This document shows, in pieces, positions 34,976-48,800 of a stretch of DNA of 64,000 nt. A program made the translations under genes and the position numbers. This DNA is from Pegea sp. RAD2-039 (taxonomy: Eukaryota; Chordata; Thaliacea; Salpida; Salpidae), in assembly GCA_034620365.1 (NCBI GenBank), contig JAQGEQ010000272.1, positions 186,001 to 250,000 on the forward strand, written 5' to 3'. The number at the start of each line of letters is the position of its first letter. Within the stretch, counting starts at the first letter, position 1. The notes below the pieces were generated by a model. It was given only the letters and a program-made list of their open reading frames with translations, did no database searches and was not told the DNA's origin.

Positions 34976-37900
34976 GTTGGTCCTTCAACGACCAATAGAA
35001 GGGACCGTAACAGACTCTTCAAAATATTTATTAAATCCTCTAAATTAAATCCTAATCTGTTTTCTGACCAATACTTTCAAATTTCTCGTGATTATTGGTC
35101 CTATTTGAGGTCGACTGGGTCTTTTTACTTGCCCATGACTAGATGTGTGAATTACAAGGTGCAATGAAGATCTTAAATGATGATAGTTGGTTTGTTGTTA
35201 GGTGTCGCTGTTTCATCATTTCTCATTTCTGTGTGTATCTGTGTAGACTTTTAGTATTCGCCCTGCTTACTTCTCATTTCTTTATAGAATTTATTTATCC
35301 GTTTCCAGTTGTAAAAATTCAATAGAAACAATTTTTATTATTGAACTTTAGCTGTTGTTGTGACAGAGTAAAATAAGAAATAGTCGGAATTACGAAAGTG
35401 AAGAAATAGTCGGAAAGAAATCGTTCCTTTTTGTAATATTTATTTTTCGATCCAATCATATTTTAAACAAAAACTTTTTAATCTAATAATAAGGTTTAAT
35501 TTCTTGAAATTATTAAGAGCTTGTCTCCTGGGCAATGCTTCGAGATTAGGAGGTAAGAAATGCAAACAGTCCACCAAAAAAAGTGACAGAATGAAAAGTT
35601 TGAAGATGAAACCACAAGTTTTTGGCAAGCAAGTCCGTCACTAATTAGCCATATTCCTCCCTTAGTTTGCAGCTAGTCTTTCCAACAGAAAGTAAACCAC
35701 AAGAAACTTATATGCAATTACTACATTAAAAAGTACTAGCCATAAAGAGCTCAAAACTTAAGTTCGACAAATTGTCATCAATTGAACATTAGTTTTGCAA
35801 ATTAACACATATAATTTACAAATTAGTAAAGAAAATAGCACTTTCACTGCAGTATGTACTTCCTAAAAAGTGGTTTCAGAGTTGGAGTAAGCACCTTGTA
35901 AGTTTTTCAATCAAATTTGTAAAATGTAAAAACAACATTGTTGAGACCAAGGCAACTGAACATTTACTAAAACTTAGACCTCATTAATTTCTTTTCTTTC
36001 CTTATATATAATCTGAAACTAATTATTCAATACTTATATTTTTGTTTCGTTATACTTTTTTCATTTAAACTATTTTTTGATGTAATAGTTAAATATGTGT
36101 TGTTTAAGAAACAGTTTTTTTAAGTAGCTACTTTTGATTAGAATTAAAACTTTGTTTATTTAGCTGCTCAGTTTTGAAAAACAAAATATGAACACCTGTA
36201 AACCTTACAACTTTTGTTAATGGGCTTGTTATTAAAAGATTATAAAGAATTTTGCCATCTATTCTATAATTATAAATGAGCTTGTCTATAAGTAGAATAC
36301 TACATAGTTGTAACTTTTTATTTGCCATGATTTATGACTTTAATCTAGACAACTAAGGTTAGCTACCAATAAATGTTTTTACCTCTCAATAGATAAGCCC
36401 CCAAACTCTAACCAAATATCTTCTGATTTATACTTAAGTATAAATAAATAAAACTTTCTAGTACTCTGTCATTAAAGATTCTGCGGTTTTCATCTCCCAT
36501 GACTTAAAATGGGATCTCTTGAAATCTGCATAAAACTCGTTTACTAGAAAGGCTTTTCTAAACATAGAAAAGACATACCCTTTTCATCATAAGAAGTTGT
36601 CACTTTAAGTTTAATAATAAATTTCTGCAATATCGACGCCTAAATGTAATTATTTTAATCGCTATTGTTAATATACTATGAGAGGCTCAGTAGACCACTA
36701 ACAGCTAGTAGACTAACGGCCTTTTCAGAGTAAACACAGCTTGGAATCTTCTTTCCAACTCCACCAAGTCAAAGTCTATCGCTTATTTTGAGATTGTCTT
36801 GAACTAATAGACACCAAAAACTTTTTTCAACAAGTGATATGCAATGTTGTGATTTTCTTCATCTTCTCCACTTACTTTAATCTTTTGCGCTTTTTATTCA
36901 GACTTTAACTTTTGCTCATGCCTCTAAAGTGTTCTTTAATTTTTTCTACGTTAGTTATGTTAAGTTTTGATATATTAGAAATTTTCATTATCTTTCTGCA
37001 GTCATAAATTTTCACTAAAAGAGCTATAATTTGTCATCTGCAGCTATCGATTGATTTTAAAAGGAGATTGTGTCTACAATTTTGCATCAGATAGAATAAA
37101 TGTCGGACAGTGAGCAAGCACTTTGAGCTAGTGAATAACTTAGCATATTTGCTGAATTGCATTTCATCATTAATGAGTATAAGAAAATTTTACTTTGATT
37201 TTATCAAGTGTATCAAAAAACACTATCAAATTCAACTTGTTATGTATAGCTGAGATACTACAATCAACACTTTAAAAAGATTTTGACCTCAGTATAATAT
37301 AAAATTTTATGGTTAACATTTCTAAGTTATTAACATAATAAAATATGTTTTTTAGTTTTTCATATCAAAAATAAATAACTTTTAACCATTTTTAATTTGT
37401 TTCATTTTAGTATTGAAACTTCGAATAAATTAGATTTCAAGTTCTGTGGATTACCGATCTTACCATTTTCACCATAAGCCTTTTCACATGTTTTCATTAT
37501 GTCAGCAATTTTGAAATATTTTTAAGCCGTTTTTCTGGCTTTTTTTCTATCACAAACTTTCTGTAGATCTTTAAATTGATTTATTCTAAAATTTATTATT
37601 TATACTTGAATTAGGTCTGCTGTCTCACTTCAAAAGTATTTTATTCTTTTTTCTTATGCATTTATAACATCAAATAACATTATGAAGATAACATTTATAT
37701 GTTTTTAACATTATATGAAAAGTATTTTAAGGTAAACTTAACAATAACAGTTTATTTTTATCCTATACTAAAATGTAATCTTTATTTTAATATAGTTTTT
37801 CCACTATTATCATGATTACAAATTTATTTCAATTTTTTTGAGTTTATTAACTGTTGTATTTTCTTATATATCAAAATATATATATCAATATTTGTAAATG

Positions 37901-38708
37901 TCTTTTTTAGTTATACTCATGTATGATTTGTTTAATGTAATCCAGTTTATTATTTTTGTTTTAATTTCACAAAATAATTTGAGAATGTGGGTTAGCAAGA
38001 GATGCTTTCTTCAGGCACCCTCCTTCGCATTTATTGAAATGAATAAATTTTACAGATTTTCAAATATTTGAAGTTCTTTGAAAAATGATTTAATTTTTGT
38101 ATTTTATGTGTGGTTTTTATATATGAAAATGGTTGTTAACATTATAAATATTATTCTTGTATGCTCAGTTGATAAATATGTTATATTTTAAAATTTAAGA
38201 AACTTTGTTTTGCTGTTTTCAATTAACTTTTCATTTTTTTAAAATTTAAGAGCATTTTGTGTTTAAAAAAATTGTTTTTCTTTCCACATCAAGAAAGTCT
38301 GTTTATATTCTCCTACAACATTTTAACTTTTTGTATTTTGTTTTCTAAGAATTTTGACTTAGCTGCTTTAAAATCAATACAACTCTTTTAATTGTATAAG
38401 ATTTAATATACATTTGACTAAACTTATTTACTGGTTTTTTATATGTTTATGTTTTAACTATTTTATTTCACATTGCTTTTTCTGTTATTATATTTTATTA
38501 TTCATGTCTTCTAATAATTTTGAAATTAATACTTAACCTGATGATTGTTTATTACTGTTAAAGTAGTAAAGAATGTTAAAAGATTTAGGTAATATTTTTA
38601 ATGTCTATATATATAAAATCTGAAGTTTTATGAAGTCATACCATATTATACCATACTATATATATATAACTAAATTTAGCTTTTATAGAGTTAAACATAA
38701 GTTGAAAC
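34976..38708. other. gene-free intergenic DNA
   Basis: Between the TANGO1 stop and the UBFD1 start, both on the plus strand. AT-rich with dense stops, and no exon recognised. One inverted copy of the dispersed element is at 37975-38042. No clear AATAAA was seen close after the TANGO1 stop. Confidence 0.55.
37975..38042 (-). repeat. dispersed element, copy B (inverted)
   Basis: On the minus strand it reads CAATAAATGCGAAGGAGGGT and continues GCCTGAAGAAAGCATC, matching copies A and D closely. The match ends at about CATTCTCAAATTATTTT. It has no long (TTTA)n run at its edge, unlike copies C and D. Confidence 0.72.
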
Positions 38709-39899
38709 ATGGAAGAAGAAGAAAAGATGAAAACTGAAGGTTCAGAAGTTGTTAGTTTTACTGTAAAGTTTAATAAGACTGTCCATGAAATAAGTTGGGA
38801 AAGTTGTAGACCTATATCATCTTTGAAAGAACACATCCAAAAACTTACTGATGTTCCTATATCGATGCAAAAGTTGATGTACAAAGGTTTGATAATTGAA
38901 TTTCTTAGCTACTTTGAGGTAACTTTATATATTTAGGAATTTTAAAGAATGACCAAACATTAAGTGGTGCAAAGATAACCAATGGTGCTAAAATAATGTT
39001 AATTGGATCAAAATTGCAAGATGTGATTTCAGCAAACCAAAAAGTCAAACCTGAAGCTGGTGGCAAATCTTCTTCAAGTAAAAAGAAAGAACCTCTGAGT
39101 GAACAGAAGATCCATAAAAAAGTGACAATTAAAACCGTTTATAGAAACTTAAATCAAAATATTCTTCAAGAAAATTATAATTTTTCATTTATAATGTGTT
39201 TTTAACCTTGTCATTTATAATTTACTTAACATTTAATTTTTATTGTTAAGCTTGAATTATTCTTTTTGTATTTCTATTTAAGGCTTTCTAATTTTAGCTT
39301 CTTTCAGAAATATCTAAAGGTAAAATTATATATTTTATTTTTTTATAATTAGGTTATCGACCAAGGACCACCAGACGAAGCAATGCCAGCCTACAAAAAC
39401 GGGCATGAATCGCTCCCTGACATACCCTTGTTTGGAATGCAAAACAAATCTGGAAATAAAGTCAGTTTTCATGTTTCACTATTTGATGTTTTCATTTTAA
39501 TCCAACGTCACTTAGTTGGTTACTAATCGATATTTATCATATTAATCTAATAGATATATTTTAACTTGAAAGTATCTTCTTCAATTAATTGAGGAAGTCT
39601 ATTTGATTTTTAGGTCCGTTTAACTTTTAAGCTTGAATCTGATGAAGTTTGGATCTCTACAAAGGAACGAACGGAAAAGATTCCAATGAACTCCATCAGA
39701 TCTGTCATCAGTGAAGCTATTAAAGGTAAAGAAGAGTATCATATCATGGGATTTGGACTGGGTACAACTGAAAACAGCAGGTAACTCATCCAATTTGTAC
39801 CTTGATCAATGATTTTCATCTTCTTCTCACAGATACTGGTTATATTGGGTGCCTGCACAATACGTGAGAGCAATAAAGAATACAATAATGGGAGTCTAG
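38709..39899 (+). CDS. UBFD1: UBFD1 (ubiquitin family domain-containing protein 1)
   Basis: Five exons at 38709-38886, 38937-39121, 39353-39460, 39614-39780 and 39833-39899 give 234 aa. The N-terminal ubiquitin-like fold spans about residues 14-85, with hallmarks SMQKLMYKG and NGAKIMLIGS. A basic Lys/Ser-rich linker leads to KKEPLSEQKIHKKVIDQGPP. The conserved C-terminal UBFD1 domain follows (NKSGNKVRLTFKLE, VWISTKERTEKIPMNSI, YWLYWVPAQYV). Human UBFD1 has the same order and ends at the equivalent place, apart from a few residues. Its role is poorly defined; it has been linked to polyubiquitin binding and NF-kB signalling. The start is the first ATG in the first exon and gives an acidic MEEEEK N-terminus. 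AATAAA lies at 40020. Confidence 0.95.
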
Positions 39900-42114
39900 T
39901 GCAATTTATTAAAAGTTTCTTAATTTTTTTGTTTCTTTAAAGCATTGCAGTTACTTCTATTTCTTGTCTAGTCTTGAGTAGCTAGCTTCTGTTTTAAGTT
40001 TTAAATTTTCTTCTATTTTAATAAAATAGTTATAAATTTATTTTGACTTTACTTACTTCGTACTTTAAGTTCTTCTTAGAGCAGTTTACTAATGATTGTT
40101 GGCTAGTTGAAGTTGAAAAAGTATCTTATTTGGTATGGAATATGGGATTTAAATTATTTATTATTTAAAACTGTTATTCAGATTAAAATCAAAACATAAA
40201 AAATGTATTCAAAAAAAGATTATTTAAAAATAGAAATCAAAAATGAAATATTGATTAGTTGCAGTGATTGAAATGAAATTGAAGTTATAGCATTTGATTT
40301 GCAGCAAATAAATTGATTAAATTAAGCTACTAAATTTGAACAACTCACTTTTCTTCAGTTATTTGTCTTGTGGTGAAATTAAACATGAAATCCGTTTATG
40401 TGGTTTTTAAACCAGATTTCTGTAACAACAAACACAAATCTATTTAGATAATCAACAAACTGACGGTAGCTGGGTTAAACGTTAGATTGAACTTTTCAAT
40501 AACCACCAACCAGCTGATAAAATATAGTTAAAACAAGTTTAAGAGCTGAATAATCTTCTCCAAACCATCTTATTAATTACTTTATACAATTTCATCATCA
40601 AAAAAGTGTTTTCTGAGTATTTGTTACATCAGAAGTCGTTTAAAGGGGAATAAATTCTCGACCTTAAATCATGTATTAAGATTACAAACAACTTAATTCT
40701 TTAAAAGATCTTGAAATGAAAGTTTTATTGAAATCTTTCTACCAGCAGTCCATATAGTCCTCATCATATAAGCTCAACGCTGAGCTTCAGACTTAGGCAT
40801 CGTCATAGAAACAGACTAATCTTAAAAGAGCATCTTTTATTATACTCTGTGAATTTATATATTTGAATTATTATAATGAGTGGTAGTTGATTAAACAGAA
40901 TCACCAACAAGCTCACTAACTCTAACTTCATATAAGAAAGTTGAACTTATTAAAGCTTTTTTTACGAAAATAACAAATAAGTTTGTCTCAAAAAAATAGG
41001 TTTTTACATAAATTTGAATCTTCCTAGTATTGACTAAAACAATCTTTTAGCTCTATCAAATAATCATAACGTTTAGGTACAAAAATTTTTTTTCTATGGA
41101 TATGAATTTGAAAAGTTTAACAAAATACGGTTTATATAAAGCCTTAAGGTACTTAGCATCCATATAACTATAAACAGAAGTTTTTATTTGTAACAAAGAG
41201 TTAATTCAACTTTCTAATTTTACATGCATCAATAAGAGATGTTTTCGAAAACGCTTTTTAACTATCAGTCTGGAATTATTTATGAAGTTTTGCGGAGATT
41301 ATGTTTGTTTTATGACTCACTTTATTTAGAAGCGTGACAAAACGCTAATTTATTCCATTAGATTGTTGATACAACGTTGTAAGGCACAAAAAAATAATTA
41401 AAAAACCGGTTGAGTCTATAAGTCAGCTTATCTTATAAACCATTTTTTATCAGCAATACTAAGCCATGAAAGGCTTCTCATAAAGATAACTCTTGAACTT
41501 TTTAATAATGAGTACTTTTAGACTCGCAATTACGCATAGCTAAGCATGATATTTCTGCTGTTCAACAAAATTATTTAAAAAAATTCGATACTTTTTACTA
41601 AATATTCTAGCTTAACTATAAGAGCCTACTTCGGTCGAGCTGACATAACCCGACATTATTATCAGCAAAATGTTCTAAAAGAAAAACTAATAAATTACTA
41701 ATTTATATTTTGCTTGATTTAGCTAGTAAAAAATATTTTAAAATGAGTGAGCTATTAATCTAAATATAAATGCTCTAAACGTTATTACAGCTTGGGTACT
41801 TTCCCGAATTTCCCGGTTAAATTTGTTAGAACTAATTTGCAAATGATTTAAAGTTCTGAAAATATTTTTGATAAATTATTTTTAGTTTTAAGTTTTAATC
41901 AGTTACAATATTTATAGTCATATTTAAATTTTAATCTATGATTGCAAAAATTACCTTTAATATTTATTTATTTATTTATTACAATAAATGCGAAGGATAT
42001 TACTTTTTCTCAATACTTGTTGTACTATACTTAATCTATATATTTTTTCATATTGATCACAGTAGAGATTTGAATTTGTGTTAGATAGAAATTATTCGAT
42101 TAATAATAACAAAA
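39900..42114. other. gene-free intergenic DNA
   Basis: Plus-strand UBFD1 ends before this stretch and the plus-strand RAD18-like gene starts after it. AT-rich, with no exon recognised on either strand. Contains a UBFD1 poly(A) signal candidate (AATAAA, 40020-40025) and a fragment of the dispersed element at 41961-41998. Confidence 0.55.
41961..41998 (+). repeat. dispersed element, copy C (edge fragment)
   Basis: Only the (TTTA)n run and the adjoining ACAATAAATGCGAAGGA remain; the rest of the element is absent. This makes the (TTTA)n edge look like one true terminus of the element. Confidence 0.6.
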
Positions 42115-43638
42115 ATGAGTAGTAAAAAAGACACTGAAGCTTTATCTCTGATGTTGAAGGTAATTTATTTTTAAGTCTACTAAGATAAATTGCTTTGTGA
42201 ATTAAAAATATGTTTAGGAATATTTTCTGTATTATCTATTTACAAAAGCTTTTACTGACTATTTATCAAATTTAATGATTTTTAGACCTTTTATGAAAGC
42301 GTGGAATGTGGTTTTTGTCAACAAATTCTGAAGCTTCCAATTATGTTTGGAAAATGTTCTCATAATTGTGAGTCTTAGAATTTTCTATTTATTTTCTGTG
42401 TCAACTAACTAACCAAGTATTTGAAGTAATATTTAAACTTTATATAAATTGTAAAATATTTTTATAGGCTGCAGTCATTGTTATCAAATTATTATGAAGA
42501 CATCAAAAATGTGTCCAACTTGCTCTGATGTAGGCATCAATCTAATCATTGATTATTTTATTAGGATTTGAAGTTTATTAAACAGTTTTACTTAAGTTTC
42601 TACATTTGTGAAAAAATTATTTATAATTATTTTACTAAGTTTAAAGATAAACGGATTAGTACTGTTGTACAATGAACTCTAATCTGACTATAGAAAACCT
42701 GAAATAAATGATTTTATAATATTTATCTATTTTATCAAACATAATTTAAAAATTGATGATTTTCTTATGCTGAAAAAATTAATTAATATTCTTGTTCAGA
42801 TAATAAACAAATCAACCTGTTTTAAGAACACTGTTTTGACATCCGTCATTGAGAAGACTGTAGATTTAAAGTAAGAATTCTTTAACTTGAATTTTGAATA
42901 AATCTTCATCATTCGAACTCTCATTTTTGAAATTGATATTTTTAGAGAAATTTTGGAAAGATTTGATCTCTTGACTGATGAAAGTGTTCAAATTTTAACC
43001 CAAAAAGTTTGTTCAGTTTCACTTCTGGTTTATTTTTAAATTTATATTTTACTTTTTACAACTTTATATGCAATTTTGTAATTCTGAGTAGAAAGTTTTC
43101 AGAATACTAAAAATCCATTATTATTTGGGATGTTAATAATTAAACTCAACCTCAATCAGTATTTCAAAGCAGTCTTCAGATTCGGATTTAACTTTTAAAC
43201 TGTTTTATGATTAACATCTCTCTACAAAAGTTTCACGAAAAGATTTCAACAGGAAGCTCACATTGAAGAAATTGCTGAATCAACTGATGAAGAGACGAAT
43301 GAATCTTTTGATGGTACAGTTTTATCTACATCATCAATTTGTAATGAAATGCCAAATAAAACAAGAAATGAACAAATTAAAAGTACTTCATCAACTTAAC
43401 AGTTTTCTTTTCACTTTTTGTGTTATTTTTGTAGTCAAGGTTGAATGTCCTATCTGTGCAGTTAAAATCAGTGCCAAGAAGATCAACAATCATCTAGATA
43501 TGTGTAGTTTAAAAGATGAAAGGCGTTCAAGTTTAAGGAAGGAGAGAAAACGCAAAAGGTTGTTGATTTTGTGATTGTAGATGGACAAAGATTAATTTTG
43601 AAATTTACAGAAAGTTTGGATATCTCTATAAAGACTGA
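42115..43638 (+). CDS. RAD18: RAD18-like E3 ubiquitin ligase, short (RING plus UBZ4 only)
   Basis: Eight exons: 42115-42159, 42286-42367, 42468-42529, 42800-42870, 42946-43006, 43253-43313, 43435-43558 and 43611-43638, for 177 aa. A C3HC4 RING lies at residues about 20-62 (CGFCQQILKLP, then KCSHNCCSHC, then CPTC). A short acidic linker is followed by a Rad18-type UBZ4 zinc finger at about 134-154 (VECPICAVKISAKKINNHLDMC, C-x2-C-x11-H-x3-C) and a basic tail (RKERKRKRK). RING plus UBZ4 in this order is typical of RAD18, which with RAD6 mono-ubiquitinates PCNA at stalled forks. Human RAD18 is about 495 aa and also has a SAP domain and a RAD6-binding region. Neither is found here: the frame stops at 43636 soon after UBZ4. 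It may be a truncated paralogue, a divergent form, or have exons I missed. Confidence 0.82.
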
Positions 43639-45814
43639 ATATGTTTTTCAGGAGGGTTTTTACCAGGTGGTTATTAGTAAATACTTTTTGTTTTAAAGTT
43701 TTTAAATATATGTTGATTATGTTCGTTTTGAACGTTTCTGTTTTCAAATTGATCGATGGAAGCTATAAAAGTTGTTTTCTGGAAGAAATAGGTCCAGAAA
43801 AAATTGTGAATTTTTATAATATGTTTGTTAATCTTTTTGGAACATTTATTAGAAGTACTGATCATCAGATTTACATAAATTCTATTTCACACTTGCTTCA
43901 AATTATTTAATTAAATTTTTTGTTTGAAATTACAGAATTTCTTTAAAAATTTTCAAAGTTTTGAAGTATTTTATTTAAAATTTTGTATAAAATCATTTAT
44001 TATGGATTTTTGAAAGGACAGATTGAAATATTTTCGCCAAATGATTTTTAGTACAATAAGAGTTTTTAGAAGAAAATCATCAATAGGTCCAAGTTGTTAA
44101 ACGTGGCTTTAATGAAAATTCTTTGATCAATAAAAAATCCTTGCTTTATGTTTCTTTTGTGGTAGATAATTACCAAAATATTTCAGAAAATTCCTAGAAA
44201 GCAACCGTTGTTTGCAAAGGCAAATAAAAAAAGAGTATTAAAAAAAGCAGTGCTTATATTGAACTAACTAGTAATTTCATTCTATCATAGATAAATTGAA
44301 CTATTTGTGGGGAAACAGATCTCTGCTTGATGATAAACAATGACTCCCTTATTTTGCAACCATGATTTGCATTATCATAGATCTTTTAAATAATTCGGTA
44401 CGCGAAAATAAATTTAATAGCTCAAGATCTGCTTTTATTAAAAAACGAAAATAATTTATGGAAAATCAAAGTTGCTGATAAAATTTCAAGGCAATTTAAA
44501 ACCCTGTCAAGTTGTTGGATTTTTAATACATATTAAACACCTGGTTGAGCTGCAAATTGGTTGAGGAGTTTAAAATTTGTGTGAGTTTTTTTTTATGAGG
44601 TGCCTATATGCGACAAATTATATTGACCTAGCAGTGTGGTTTTTTTCATTACTACTTATTATAGAAAACTCAATAAGAGTTATTCAATACATTTTAATTA
44701 AAAAGAGATAAGTTTATATATAGTAAGAGTTCGAGTAACTTTATTCATGACAAATGTTGAAACTTTTTTAAATAGAATAAATTTTCAAAATTGATCACTG
44801 ATGTCTGATTTTCAAATTCTAAATCGACTATTCTGTCTTATCTAGTTTTTTATTTAAATTTTTTGCTTTTCTAAACCCTTTTTTAAACTTGAATTTGTAT
44901 CAACTTATTGAGCTTACCTTATTTTAACACTAACTTTTTAAGTAGGTTTGTCTCGAAATTAAGGTTAAAGATTATTTTCAATTTTAGATGCTATATTTCC
45001 ATTTCCTATATTTTACGGTAATTTTCATTTTAAAGAAAACTTTGAAATATAGAGAAGTTTTGACTAATCTTTCCTTTGGTACAAAGAATTTAAAGGATAA
45101 ATTTAAAAAAGCCAAAATAGTATTATAAAAATTACAAATTTAATTCCAAATTCGTTTCTTAGTCATAGCAGTTAACTTTTAACAAGTACGTGAATACAAT
45201 CATATAGATGTGAATTAAAAGTCCTACGAAAAAATAGTTAAATCATTTAAGTCATCTATAAAATTTATTTGCAATATTTCTCATAAAATATTAAGTTTCA
45301 AAAACCAAATTTTTATATTAAATTTTTGATATGAAAAATTGATTTGTCATTTTTATTGTAGATAAAATCCTTAAATGTGTTAACTTCTCAAGTTTTATCT
45401 TCAATAGCTTTTTACTCTTATTTTCAATAATCCTTTTTATTATGAAATTTAAATTTCTTTTATATTTATTTATTAAATTAGTTTTGATTTATTACTAATT
45501 AGTGTTTTAACGAAAATCATTTCCAAATTGATAAAGAAAATTTTAGAAGTTTAAATGTTTATCTTGAGGAGTTAAACATTTGTTTTTCTGAAATTTAATT
45601 TCATTTTTTCTTTTTATTTTGTTAACTTGGAATTTTTTGTTATTTATGGTTATTATTATATATTCCTTGTGATTATTTCTGTTCTTGAAAATAATAGATT
45701 GAAATACATTTATCTCATATTCTCATAATAATTCATTTTTTCTTACAGAATAATTCTTTTTTACATTTTGGATTTTTCATCTAATTTTTGTTTAACTTTG
45801 CAGTCATCATCATT
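43639..45814. other. gene-free intergenic DNA
   Basis: Follows the short RAD18-like gene and precedes XPD, both on the plus strand. I looked here for the missing SAP and RAD6-binding parts of RAD18 and did not find them. A 90-codon ORF at 43641-43910 has no resemblance to either and shares no usable splice site. Confidence 0.5.
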
Positions 45815-48800
45815 ATGAGGTAATTTTTTTATAAAGAGAAACATTTTAATTTGTTTTAAAATGTATTTAACTGATATTTTTATTTTGTACTATAATAATC
45901 AATAATAATCTTTTTATTTATTATTTTATTTTCAAAATTTAACAAAATATTTTAAATATAATAAGTGGTAATTGATACAAAAAACAATTAAATTGTTGCT
46001 TATTCAGAGTAAATATTGATGGGTTACTCGTGCTTTTTCCATATGAGTTCATTTATCCTGAGCAATACTCCTATATGACTGAATTGAAGAAAACACTGGA
46101 TGCAAAAGGTCATGGAGTCTTAGAGATGCCTTCTGGAACTGGGAAGACTGTTTCTTTGTTATCTTTGATTGTTGCTTATCATTTAGTTAGTTTTGTGATT
46201 AGTTGGACTTTTAAATGATTAATTTTAGTTTTAAATTGTTGTTTCCACTTCTCTATCTGTAATAGTTTAAATGAAATTCAAGACTTTTTTGAAGTTCAGT
46301 AATTTGAAGTTCTAATTTAAAAAAATTAAAACTATTTTGAATCATTTTCTAAACCTACTTATTGAATTTTGTTTTAGGAACATCCAGACATTGTTGCTAA
46401 ATTTATTTATTGTTCTCGTACTGTTCCTGAAATTGAGAAAGTCATTGAAGAGTTGAAAAAACTCTACAAATATTATGAACAAGAAGCAGGAGTTGCTCCT
46501 GATATACTAGCTCTAGCGCTCAGTGCACGGTTAGACACGATTAGTTGAATTTGAATTATTACTGGATCTGTTTCATTGCAGAAAGAATCTTTGTATAAAT
46601 CCACAAGTAAAAAAACTTGGTGTAGGTAAAGATGTAGACGGGAAGTGCCACTCTTTAACTGCATCTCATGTTAGAATGAAGCATCAACACGATAGTAGCA
46701 CGCCAATTTGTTCATTTTTTGAGGTAAGTAGATACATGTTTGATCTCTCTCACATCTGTTTTATCTTGTAGACGTTTGACAAGTCTGGTAGAGAATCATG
46801 TATTCCAAAAGGAGTTTATAATCTAGATGATTTACAGAATTATGGCAAAATGAAAGAATGGTGCCCTTATTTCCTAGCTAGATATGCTGTCAGTATTTCT
46901 ATTTGTTTATTCTTGTTGTAACTTTGTTGTTTGCAGATTACTATTGCTAATATAGTTGTGTACAGTTATCACTACTTACTTGATCCTAAAATTGCTGAAT
47001 TAGTATCTAAAGATCTTCCAAAGAACACGGTGGTAGTATTTGATGAAGCGCACAACATTGGTTAGTTGTTAAAAGACTTTTTTAAGAATTCTCAATTTCT
47101 TATCTCTTTTTAATCTTTGTTTTTAGATTTATTAATCGTTTGAAATTATTAAAAATGACTTTTTTCATCTATAGTTGATTAAAACCTCAAATTTTCTTCA
47201 TCATATCCTTTTGTAGTTTATCTTTCATCTCAGAAACTCCCTGACATTTATCACATAAGGTTGCTAATGAGACATTTTGTAAAATACAATCTTCCACTAA
47301 CTTTCACTAACAATCTTATCGAGAATCTAACTCCCCGGGACTTTTTCTGTAATCTAGATGGATCTTTTAGGTAAATAGAACTTCTTTTTTTCAGATAATG
47401 TCTGTATTGACTCAATGAGTATCAACATAACTCGAAAACTTCTCGACAAAACGACAAAAAATATCGACTCTCTTAAATCCCATCTTACAAAGTAAGATTT
47501 TCAACATCAACTCTAAAGTCTCAAAACAATTTTCAATCACTAGATGTCGCACTACGGGAGAAGAAAACCTTCGAAACGAGTATCAGCGACTAGTAGATGG
47601 ACTCAAAGAAGCAAATGTAGCGCGCGAAAGTGACGTCATCCTCGCAAATCCTGTTCTACCCGATGAAATCTTGCAAGGTGGCAACAACTGTCAACTTTCT
47701 TTTAGTAACTTCAGTTTCAGAGGCGGTCCCTGGCAACATCCGAAGAGCAGAACACTTTGTGGCGTTCATGAGAAGATTCGTGGAATATTTAAAGTCTCGA
47801 CTTCGTGTGCATCACACCGTGTCCGAGTCTCCTCTTTCTTTCATCCATGATTGCGATCAGCAAGTCTGCATCAAACAAAAACCTCTTCGTTTCTGCTCCG
47901 AAAGACTCCGATCTCTTCTCAAGACTTTGGAGATCACTCAAATGTCCGACTTCTCGCCCCTCATCGTCATTTCCAACTTTGCCACGCTGGTCAGCACTTA
48001 CAACAAAGGTTTGACCCCTAAAACCTGTCCCACATCTACTCACCACTTTCTTAGGCTTTGTAGTGTTAATTGAACCATTTGACGACCGGGTTCCGACCGT
48101 CATCAACCCAATCCTTCACTTCAGGTGCCCCAACGCCCCACACGACCTTTAAACTGACCTTTGACCTTGTACAGCTGCATGGACGCCTCGATAGCGGTGA
48201 AACCGGTCTTTTCTCGTTTTCAAAGCGTCATAATAACATCCGGGGTACTTTGAAATAGTCTAAGCTGCCTCTGACTTCACATCTACATCAACAGACTCTT
48301 TCACCTCTTGATATGTATCCACGGATACTTGACTTTCAGCCGGTTACCATGGCGACGTTTACAATGACTCTAGCCCGTCCATGTCTTTGTCCATTGGTAA
48401 CTTGCGATTGGATTTCTGGCTCACTTCAAGATGCTTTTGTGTCCGCAGATTCTGACACGTGGCAATGATCAAGTGACCATGAGCTCCAAATTTGAGTCAC
48501 GTGAGGACGTGGCGGTCATTCGTAACTATGGCAACCTGCTAGTTGAGATGTCGCGAATAGTACCTGATGGAATTGTTTGCTTTTTTGTTTCTTATACTTA
48601 TCTTGTGAGTTCCGCTAGTTGGCGCCCGAGAGAGTATTGTTTATGTTTAGTTGATTTTCTATTTTTGTTCTCATAAAGCGAGAAAATTATATTTTGACAT
48701 CGACAGGAAAATGTAGTTGTAAGTTGGTACGAACAAGGAATCCTGGAAAACGTTCAACGCAACAAACTAATTTTCATCGAAACACGTGACTCAGCAGAGA

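Noticed and set aside
43641-43910. A plus-strand ORF after the RAD18-like gene, considered as a SAP/RAD6-binding exon
   Set aside because: No resemblance to SAP or RAD6-binding segments, and no acceptor puts it in frame with the preceding exon.
47789-48106. A minus-strand 105-codon ORF within XPD
   Set aside because: It overlaps XPD exon 9, where the sense translation matches XPD continuously. The long antisense frame results from the higher GC of this block.
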